A model generated the notes under the pieces. That model had not been told where the DNA came from, searched no databases, and saw only the letters and a program-made list of their open reading frames with translations. A DNA stretch of 11,125 nucleotides from CAISDH01 sp964398805 (GTDB taxonomy: Archaea > Micrarchaeota > Micrarchaeia > Micrarchaeales > Micrarchaeaceae), in the NCBI GenBank assembly GCA_964398805.1, contig CAYNNI010000079.1, forward strand, positions 1 through 11,125. Reading direction: 5' to 3'. Made by a program: the position numbers and the translations under genes. Of this stretch, positions 6,219-11,125 are shown piece after piece. Each line of letters starts with the position of its first letter. Position 1 is the first letter of the stretch.

Positions 6219-7065
6219 TGCTTCCCTGCCTGAATTCGAAGCTGCTCAGGCCATTGAGTATCGCGCCCGTGTTGCCGTTTCCGCCGTAGTCGAGAGCATC
6301 GCCGTTGAGGGGCCACCACCCCACAAGATTGATCAGCCTTGTCGGGGCGCCGCCTATGCCCTCAGAGTAAAGGCCCTGGATCTCGCTTGCGGAGAGCGAG
6401 GTGTTGTAGATCTGGACGTTCGCGGTGCTACTGCTGAAATATCCGTCTCCGCCGGCGCCAATCTTTATGCCCGTTGTGATTATCGTATTTGTACCGGGCA
6501 CAGTGTTTGCAGATACTGCCCCGTTGATGTAAATGGCCTTGACATTGTTGCTCGAGTCGAACGTTGCCACTATGTGAGACCATTTTCTTAGACTGATGGG
6601 GGAGCTAGAAATGACCTGCGATCCCCCCAAGCACTGAATTGCAAATTCTACCAGTCCGCTGGTCAGCACTTGGACAAAATAGCCACTCTGCGTACACCCT
6701 TGGTCTAGCACGTTCGCGTCGGCACCGGTGCCGAAACTGGTGGGATACACCAATAAGCTGAACGTTAAGCTTCTGGACAGGGCAGGAAGGGAACTCGCAT
6801 AAACGCGGCTGCCCGCGCCGTTGAACTGCGCGACGTACTGCGGAAGCTGGCCTGTGCAGACCCCGGCAAGGTTGATGTATGACGTGCTTCCGGGACCGTA
6901 GGGCCTCACGACCTGGCACTGGTCGGGCCGCGCCCTTGGCGAAGTTATTCCGCTGAAAACTCCTAGCTTGAACAGCGCGGCGAGGACCACGGAGATTATC
7001 AGTATGGCCCAGCCGTAGGCCATGGGGTACTCCATCGCGGACTGGGATTCTCGTGTGGAAATCAC
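6124..7065 (-). CDS. Pilin-like signal peptide plus LamG-type surface protein, 3' end chimeric
   Basis: The 313-residue product starts with a class III (type IV pilin-like) signal: TRES then QSAMEYPMAYGW and a hydrophobic helix to about residue 37. This resembles the 'QSAMEYLMTYGWAIL' signature seen in many archaeal, notably ARMAN-like, surface proteins; cleavage would occur before Gln8. Residues about 75-235 form a concanavalin-like LamG jelly-roll, with VAQFNGAGS, the strand KWSHIVATFD (161-170), YINGA and the closing ASEIQGLYSEG. A second LamG-style opening, LVGWWPLNGDALDYGGNG (247-264), follows. After about residue 273 the frame reads out-of-frame fibrillarin DNA, giving a basic, non-LamG tail (GRLHRDDVKPRKRH onward), so the natural C-terminus is lost. 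The start is GTG at 7065; no in-frame ATG lies between it and the upstream stop. Likely extracellular, assembled or anchored by the pilin helix; the ligand is unknown. Confidence 0.7.
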   Translation of the reverse strand: MISTRESQSAMEYPMAYGWAILIISVVLAALFKLGVFSGITSPRARPDQCQVVRPYGPGSTSYINLAGVCTGQLPQYVAQFNGAGSRVYASSLPALSRSLTFSLLVYPTSFGTGADANVLDQGCTQSGYFVQVLTSGLVEFAIQCLGGSQVISSSPISLRKWSHIVATFDSSNNVKAIYINGAVSANTVPGTNTIITTGIKIGAGGDGYFSSSTANVQIYNTSLSASEIQGLYSEGIGGAPTRLINLVGWWPLNGDALDYGGNGNTGAILNGLSSFEFRQGSSAVFGRLHRDDVKPRKRHCGKRWKSICSRDI

Positions 7066-7209
7066 AGGCTGACGTGGGGGGGGCGACTCGGCGCCATCTA
7101 ACTCGTAGAAACTGACAGACGCATCTTATTAATCCTGTCGCCTTCTGAGGCTCGCATGTGGCATCTGCCGCTGCTCTGCGACTAATCGCGCAGGATTCTG
7201 TCTGTGCGT
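7066..7209 (-). promoter_or_regulatory. Intergenic region with TATA box and eight-base C run (minus strand)
   Basis: This 144-base gap lies between the HEPN-like gene and the pilin-like gene. On the minus strand ggattaataag (7125-7135) is a TATA candidate that would start a transcript near 7104, about 40 bases before the GTG at 7065. A run of eight C (7076-7083; G on the plus strand) lies 10 bases before that start. No RNA gene or other coding sequence is evident. Confidence 0.35.
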
Positions 7210-7572
7210 TCAAGCCCACACATATGCCATGCCGTAATCCAGGAGCCTCTTCACGACTCCCTCCAGGTACAGGGTCTTTTCCTCTGCGCTCTGGCTTGCG
7301 TCTGCGGCCGCTCCCTGCTCTTCCTCGAGAGCCTGCATCGCGTCCTCGTCGAACAGGTCCCTGGGCACCCTCAGCCTCATGGCGAGGTAGCCTATCGACG
7401 CGCCTTGCGGCGCTTCCTTGCCGGTGTGCCGCACGAACAGCGCCTTCAGGACCTTCGCCGTCGCCTCGGAATAGAGCAGCATGGCTATGGTGAACTCATT
7501 CGCCTTCTTGTAGCGCTTCGCCAGTTCAAAATCCTGCGACGCGCCTACCACCAACTCCTCCACCGCTCCCAT
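7210..7572 (-). CDS. Small helical HEPN-like protein
   Basis: The 120-residue product is almost wholly helical. It resembles a HEPN domain in pattern: VEELVVGASQDFELAKRY, a second helix with small residues (NEFTIAMLLYSEATAKVLKALF), a short linker VRHTGKEAP and a third helix GASIGYLAMRL. The canonical catalytic R-x4-6-H motif of toxin-type HEPN RNases is not clear (only RH at the linker), and no nucleotidyltransferase (MNT) partner lies nearby. It may therefore be a non-catalytic nucleic-acid or nucleotide-binding member, or another four-helix protein. ATG 7572 is preferred over the GTG at 7587: it has the purine-rich GGGTAGGT directly before it, and the GTG would lie upstream of the transcript start predicted from the TATA box at 7601-7610. 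It is divergent from the histidine kinase. Confidence 0.55.
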   Translation of the reverse strand: MGAVEELVVGASQDFELAKRYKKANEFTIAMLLYSEATAKVLKALFVRHTGKEAPQGASIGYLAMRLRVPRDLFDEDAMQALEEEQGAAADASQSAEEKTLYLEGVVKRLLDYGMAYVWA

Positions 7573-7600
7573 ACCTACCCGCCTCACTATACAAGCTCCA

Positions 7601-7610
7601 ACTTAAATAG
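7601..7610. promoter_or_regulatory. Bidirectional TATA box between HEPN-like gene and kinase
   Basis: The sequence acttaaatag reads cttaaata on the plus strand and ctatttaag on the minus strand. About 25 bases to the left falls at 7580, just before the HEPN-like ATG at 7572. About 25 bases to the right falls at 7631, the kinase TTG. Both genes would then have very short or absent leaders. Confidence 0.45.
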
Positions 7611-7630
7611 CTTCTCTGTCAATACGTTAA

Positions 7631-9889
7631 TTGCAATCAACGGGAGTGTATTTCGGTAACCCGGCGAGGCTCATGTCCGATGGCACCTTGATAGGCAGGT
7701 TGCTGGCGGAGCTGATTCCCGTCGCCAGCAGCGCAGTAAGCGATGACGAGCTCTCCCGGCAATTCTCTGACATAATAGCGAGCACGTTCGGAATAGACCG
7801 CGTCAGCCTCGACGGGATGCGCGAGGACCGCTCGCCCGCAAGTTCCATGGAGGGCTACCTGCTCAACACGCGGAAGCCCTATGTGGACAACCAGTTGAGC
7901 GACTTCTCCTCCTTCCCGGAGCTCATAGACTACAGGAACGAGGGCTTCAAAAGCTGCGCGCTCATGCCGGTTATAGTCAGCGGCAGGCTCATCGCCGTGC
8001 TGCGCATGCTCTCGAACGCGGAGAACAGGTTTGATGAGGGGCTGATGAGCAGCGTCTCCTTCGGCGCATACCTCGTCGGATTCGCGCTGATGTACAGGCG
8101 CGAGAACAGTAGGAACCTAGGCATCGCGAACTACTTCAACGGCGCGTTCAACAGCACAGTACCGCAGGTAATCGTCTCCAGCAACGGCACAATAGTCAAG
8201 TCGAACGCTGGCGCGATAAAGCTATTCGAGCCCCGCGGCGCAGACGCGACGCGCAGCATCGGGATGGACTTCGACCAGCTCTGCGCGTTGGCGGGCAAGA
8301 GCGCGAAGGTCCAGCAGGGGAAGAGGATCTACAGCGTAAGCGCGAGCAAGATAAGCGACAGGCTGGTGCATGTGGCGTTGCAGGACGTTACCGATCTCGA
8401 GAAACTGGGCGCGGTGGTAGCCGCGATGGGGGGCAGCGCCCAGATGGGCGCGGTCTTCCTTGACGCGGAGCTGAACGTGGCCGCTGCCACAGACGCCTTC
8501 CTTGGAGTGGCGGGCTACCCGGAGGAGATGCTCCAGGGCAAGAGCCTCATGAGCCTGATAAAGGAGGGCTCGCGGCAGGAGCTGAAGCAGGCCATGGCGT
8601 CGAAGGGCGCAAAGCCGCTGCAGGGTTTCATCGAAGTGGTGGGTGCCAGCGGCGCGTCGACGCACCTGAGATACACGCTCGCGGGCTACGCCCTTGGGTA
8701 TGTGATGGTATTCCACAACGCACAGGCAGAAAGCCGCATCGACGCGGTGAACGCCGCGCTCGCGGACTTCGTGAGCAACACCTCAGAGCTCGTGATGACG
8801 GTCGACGCGCTGGGGTACATACGCGAGTGCAACATGCCCGTCGAGGAGATGCTGCGCTACTCAAGGAGCGAGCTGATAGGCAGGGATGTCAAGAGCGTAT
8901 ACGCCGAGCCTGCGCTCTTCGAGCGCGACGTCAAGTACGTGATAGCGGGCACCAAGGTGGACAACTCATACGTGGACTTCATAGCGAAGGACAACGGCAG
9001 GATAGCCACCGCGTGCTCGATGCGCATAGTCAGGGACATGGAAGGAAATGCAAGCTACGTGATTGTGGCGAAGGAGCTCGAGACGAAGAGGCGCCTGGAG
9101 GACCAGGACGACAGGATAAAGGAGCTCGAGAGCGACGCGAAGAAGATAAAGGCCGACAGCGACCTGAAATCGCAGTTCATATACAACATAACACACGAGC
9201 TCAAGACGCCGCTCACAAACATAAAGGGCTTCTCCTCGCTGCTCTACAATGGAGAGTTCGGCGCGCTGAACGAGGACCAGAAGAACTACGTGTCCACGAT
9301 CAACCAGGAATCGGACAGGCTGATGCTCATCATACAGCAGGTTCTCGACGCGACAAAGCTCGAGGCGAAGAAGGTGAAGCTCGAGACCAAGGAGGTCGAC
9401 CTCGCCGAGCTTGCGAACGGACACAGCATAGGCGCGCTCAGGGAAGCCGCGCAGAACAAGGGCCTCGCGTTCTCGTGGACCGTAGCCTACGACGTGCCAA
9501 AGATAGTCGCGGACCCGAACAGGCTGATACAGGTGTTCGTCAACCTCATAGGCAACTCCGTCAAGTTCACCGAGCAAGGCAGCATAGCGGTGAAGGCCTT
9601 CAAGAAGAGCAGGCGGCGCATAGAGTGCGACGTCATCGACACCGGCATTGGAATAAGCGACGACGACAGGCGCAAGATATTCAGGAAGTTCTACGAGGCG
9701 CCGAAGAAGGGCCTCATAAAGCAGGACGGCGCGGGCACCGGCCTGGGCTTGTCGATAACTAAGGAGATAATCAAGCTCCATGGCGGCAAGATAGGCTTCG
9801 AATCGCAGCTAGGGAAGGGCAGCAAGTTCTGGTTCATCCTGCCTGTGAAGCCGGAGGCGAAGAGGAAAGGCGCAGATCAGGCAATGTAG
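7631..9889 (+). CDS. Soluble sensor histidine kinase (GAF, PAS repeats, HisKA, HATPase)
   Basis: This 752-residue two-component sensor autophosphorylates a histidine and would pass the phosphate to a response regulator. A GAF-like sensor occupies about residues 20-158. Three PAS-like domains follow (about 170-255, 270-365 and 375-485; the third is clearest, with VDALGYIRECN and YSRSELIGRDV). A coiled coil spans 483-515. The dimerisation/phosphoacceptor domain has ITHELKTPL with His522. The ATPase domain has the N-box FVNLIGNSVKFTE (Asn638, Asn642), the G1 box VIDTGIGIS (668-676), the F box FRKFYEA and the G2 box GTGLGLSI (702-709), all intact. No membrane segment or signal peptide is seen, so it senses a cytoplasmic cue. 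No receiver domain or response regulator is in the window. The start is uncertain: TTG 7631 gives the longest frame and fits the TATA box, while GTG 7646 or ATG 7673 are alternatives that remove only 5-14 residues before the GAF region. The 3' end overlaps the convergent surface-protein gene by 13 bases. Confidence 0.9.
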   Translation: MQSTGVYFGNPARLMSDGTLIGRLLAELIPVASSAVSDDELSRQFSDIIASTFGIDRVSLDGMREDRSPASSMEGYLLNTRKPYVDNQLSDFSSFPELIDYRNEGFKSCALMPVIVSGRLIAVLRMLSNAENRFDEGLMSSVSFGAYLVGFALMYRRENSRNLGIANYFNGAFNSTVPQVIVSSNGTIVKSNAGAIKLFEPRGADATRSIGMDFDQLCALAGKSAKVQQGKRIYSVSASKISDRLVHVALQDVTDLEKLGAVVAAMGGSAQMGAVFLDAELNVAAATDAFLGVAGYPEEMLQGKSLMSLIKEGSRQELKQAMASKGAKPLQGFIEVVGASGASTHLRYTLAGYALGYVMVFHNAQAESRIDAVNAALADFVSNTSELVMTVDALGYIRECNMPVEEMLRYSRSELIGRDVKSVYAEPALFERDVKYVIAGTKVDNSYVDFIAKDNGRIATACSMRIVRDMEGNASYVIVAKELETKRRLEDQDDRIKELESDAKKIKADSDLKSQFIYNITHELKTPLTNIKGFSSLLYNGEFGALNEDQKNYVSTINQESDRLMLIIQQVLDATKLEAKKVKLETKEVDLAELANGHSIGALREAAQNKGLAFSWTVAYDVPKIVADPNRLIQVFVNLIGNSVKFTEQGSIAVKAFKKSRRRIECDVIDTGIGISDDDRRKIFRKFYEAPKKGLIKQDGAGTGLGLSITKEIIKLHGGKIGFESQLGKGSKFWFILPVKPEAKRKGADQAM

Positions 9890-10911
9890 GCCCCGCAGGC
9901 ATTGCCTGCGTTAGCCGAGCGCCTGTAGCCGTTGAGCAGAGTCGTGTAGTTGAATCCCTGGAATACGCCGCCGAATCCTACGGTCGACACCGTGTTCGAG
10001 TTTATGTTTATTCCGATGGTCAGCGCCGCGGAACTGTTAAAGAACGGGTCGCGCGTCCTGGTGGAGTATACGACCGCGTATGTCCCTGTGCCCGCGACTG
10101 AGATGTTCATGTAGAGCGCATAGGGCACCTCCTTGCTCAAGTTCGCGTACGTGTTCGGCCCAGTCGGCTGGATTCCCTTCTGGCTGAAGTATGTGCTATT
10201 GTACAGCGCCGGCGTGCAGCTCAGCGTGTTCGCGTAGAGGCTGCTGTAGTTAAGCATTAGCGGGTAATAGACGGTCTTCTGGAGCACATCAAGGACCATC
10301 GCCCTGGTAGTGTTGGTCGAGCTCACGGTGGTCGATGCTGTGCTCGTGCTCTGCACGGTCGTGACAGTGACGCTGGTCGTGCTGACGTTGGCCGCACGGG
10401 CGTGCGGGCCCGGCTGCAGGCTCGGAAGCGCAGATTGAGCGACGGAGATGTACGCGCTGTCGGGCAGTATCCCGAGGCTTGTGCGTATCGGGTCTATGGT
10501 AAGGGTGACCGCATTGCTGCCGATCCCGTCGAGCTGGAGATCGATGTTGGCGTAGGCGCCGCCCACGTTGACCTTAGTCGATTGCGCGAGATAGATCGTC
10601 ACGTTGAGCAGCGGGTTCATGAACGCGGGGAGTCTGCCGATGTAGACGTATGCGACATTCCTGCTCGGCGCCGCGCTGGCCAGCGCGACAGCGTAAGTGT
10701 AGTTGCCTATCCTGAATGCACTTGCAGACCTGGTGATGTTTATCGTTGTCGCGCTGCTTATCGAAATGGCGCCGCCGGTGTTGAGCAGGAGAAACGCCGA
10801 CGTGGCGAGAATGATGGCCACGGCCGAGGCAGCCGCGAGCCGCGGAGTCGATATCGCCCTCTTGTTCTGAACGAAGTAGCCCCTGAACTCAATCAAAGCA
10901 ACCCTTACCAT
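9877..10911 (-). CDS. Membrane-anchored Ser/Thr-rich surface protein
   Basis: The frame is open further upstream (to ATG 11037), but those 42 extra residues are antisense-frame reading of the TnpB-like tail. I therefore start at ATG 10911, giving 344 residues (MVRVALIEFRG). A short basic cytoplasmic end is followed by one membrane segment at about residues 27-45 (LAAASAVAIILATSAFLLL), then a long extracellular part. Residues about 177-202 form a Ser/Thr-only-like linker (STTSVTVTTVQSTS and on). The linker separates an N-terminal beta-rich region from a C-terminal region that contains two cysteines (one after NTLS, one in NACGAY near the end), which could form a disulfide. Many N-x-S/T sequons suggest N-glycosylation. 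No known family recognised. There is no TATA box just upstream; instead the right end of a transposon-like sequence lies there, so expression may depend on it. It overlaps the kinase 3' end by 13 bases. Confidence 0.65.
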   Translation of the reverse strand: MVRVALIEFRGYFVQNKRAISTPRLAAASAVAIILATSAFLLLNTGGAISISSATTINITRSASAFRIGNYTYAVALASAAPSRNVAYVYIGRLPAFMNPLLNVTIYLAQSTKVNVGGAYANIDLQLDGIGSNAVTLTIDPIRTSLGILPDSAYISVAQSALPSLQPGPHARAANVSTTSVTVTTVQSTSTASTTVSSTNTTRAMVLDVLQKTVYYPLMLNYSSLYANTLSCTPALYNSTYFSQKGIQPTGPNTYANLSKEVPYALYMNISVAGTGTYAVVYSTRTRDPFFNSSAALTIGININSNTVSTVGFGGVFQGFNYTTLLNGYRRSANAGNACGAYIA

Positions 10912-10918
10912 ATTATCA

Positions 10919-11125
10919 TCAAGCTTTGTGACATGCTCCCACCCCTGAAGGGCGTGGACTTCCCGCTTCAAAGAATACCTGGTGGATTCTCGGACAGGCT
11001 TGCATTCGGGAGTGCCCCTCCCATTCCACATCCGCACACGACCAATTCGGCTTTACGTTCACTGGCACATGCGGACATCCGTTTATACGAGGTTTCATGG
11101 AGCCTATCAGGTTTGTGGTTGATAC
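10919..11125 (-). CDS. tnpB: Probable TnpB C-terminal tail (partial, runs off the right edge)
   Basis: On the minus strand one frame stays open from the window edge for 68 codons to TGA at 10919-10921. Its composition resembles the variable, Pro-rich tails of archaeal IS200/IS605 TnpB proteins: GSMKPRINGCPHVPVNVKP, then EAGSPRPSGVGACHKA, where the last codons are read through the element's terminal hairpin. The RuvC motifs and zinc finger that define TnpB would lie beyond the edge, so the call rests on the tail pattern and on the hairpin at 10939-10957. TnpB is an RNA-guided DNA nuclease using an omega RNA that overlaps the gene's 3' end. The gene may be intact or decayed; this cannot be told here. 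Confidence 0.45.
   Translation of the reverse strand, partial: VSTTNLIGSMKPRINGCPHVPVNVKPNWSCADVEWEGHSRMQACPRIHQVFFEAGSPRPSGVGACHKA
10928..10970 (-). mobile_element. Right end of an IS200/IS605-type element with subterminal hairpin
   Basis: On the minus strand the sequence reads CCAC-g-CCC, loop TTCA, GGG-GTGG (10957-10939): a 7-bp stem with one bulged base. It is followed by gagcatgtcac, which ends near 10928. A hairpin of the form 'cccacgcccttcaggggtggga' with a short ATGTCAC-like end is typical of the right ends that the Y1 transposase TnpA recognises in archaeal elements. The left end and any tnpA would be outside the window. The exact boundary is a guess. Confidence 0.5.
10930..11080 (-). 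ncRNA. Candidate omega RNA (reRNA) region of the TnpB element
   Basis: In IS200/IS605 elements the guide RNA covers the last 100-200 bases of tnpB and the right end. This stretch holds two compact stem-loops on the minus strand: GGGAG-TGCCC-CTCCC-type pairing at 11008-11022 (perfect 5-bp stem) and the terminal hairpin at 10939-10957. The guide would be the host sequence directly after the element end, here the leader and start of the surface-protein gene. The 5' limit is arbitrary. This is inferred from the element type, not from a recognised RNA family. Confidence 0.3.

Noticed and set aside
6232..6237. GAATTC (EcoRI) site at the LamG/fibrillarin junction as a sign of a cloning chimera
   Set aside because: Uncut EcoRI sites also occur inside other genes (for example near 1834, 2980 and 3878), so the site alone says nothing.
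7210..7572. HEPN-MNT toxin-antitoxin pair
   Set aside because: No nucleotidyltransferase gene is adjacent and the catalytic R-x4-6-H motif is not evident.
8966..9781. Long minus-strand frame opposite the kinase (271 residues)
   Set aside because: It mirrors the HisKA/HATPase region, which carries unmistakable motifs on the plus strand.
10912..11037. N-terminal 42-residue extension of the surface-protein frame (from ATG 11037)
   Set aside because: It is basic, lacks a signal or conserved look, and lies over the TnpB-like tail and hairpin. The internal ATG 10911 gives a normal anchored protein.

Overview
The window looks like a piece of a small-genome archaeon, most reminiscent of the DPANN lineages and of Micrarchaeota/ARMAN in particular. 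The reasons are an archaeal-type glutamyl-tRNA synthetase with its long N-terminal extension, a fibrillarin (C/D-box rRNA methyltransferase) remnant, a type IV pilin-like class III signal peptide on a LamG-type surface protein, several Thr/Ser-rich N-glycosylation-prone secreted proteins, TATA boxes about 25-40 bases before starts, frequent ATA and AGG/AGA codons, GTG/TTG starts and very tight gene packing with overlapping convergent ends. The lineage call is an inference from protein style; no 16S or other marker is present.

Layout from left to right: (1) 1-545, a short edge region with a TATA box, then a truncated MFS transporter that keeps only its last three membrane segments. (2) 454-2070, a minus-strand pair: a secreted glycoprotein-like protein followed by an unrecognised soluble protein whose 3' end runs 92 bases into the MFS remnant on the opposite strand. 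(3) 2071-2149, a divergent promoter region with one TATA box usable in both directions. (4) 2150-4469, a plus-strand pair: a membrane-anchored Thr-rich protein and gltX, separated by only 4 bases. (5) 4462-6218, a minus-strand series: a broken fibrillarin gene (N-terminal part missing, one-base frameshift near the 3' end), a Nudix hydrolase, and a zinc-ribbon/TPR-like protein that overlaps the gltX end. (6) 6124-7065, the pilin-like LamG protein, whose reading frame runs into the fibrillarin remnant in the wrong frame. (7) 7210-7572, a small helical HEPN-like protein. (8) 7631-9889, a large soluble sensor histidine kinase (GAF, about three PAS, HisKA, HATPase) sharing a bidirectional promoter with the HEPN-like gene. 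(9) 9877-10911, a membrane-anchored Ser/Thr-rich surface protein on the minus strand. (10) 10919-11125, what appears to be the 3' tail of a TnpB gene and the right-end hairpin of an IS200/IS605-type element, ending a few bases before the surface-protein start.

The main themes are cell-surface proteins (four separate secreted or anchored proteins plus the transporter remnant), translation and RNA modification (gltX, fibrillarin), and one stand-alone signalling kinase with no visible response regulator. The points most worth a second look are the LamG-fibrillarin junction with the adjacent frameshift, and the TnpB/omega-RNA-like right end abutting the start of the surface-protein gene.
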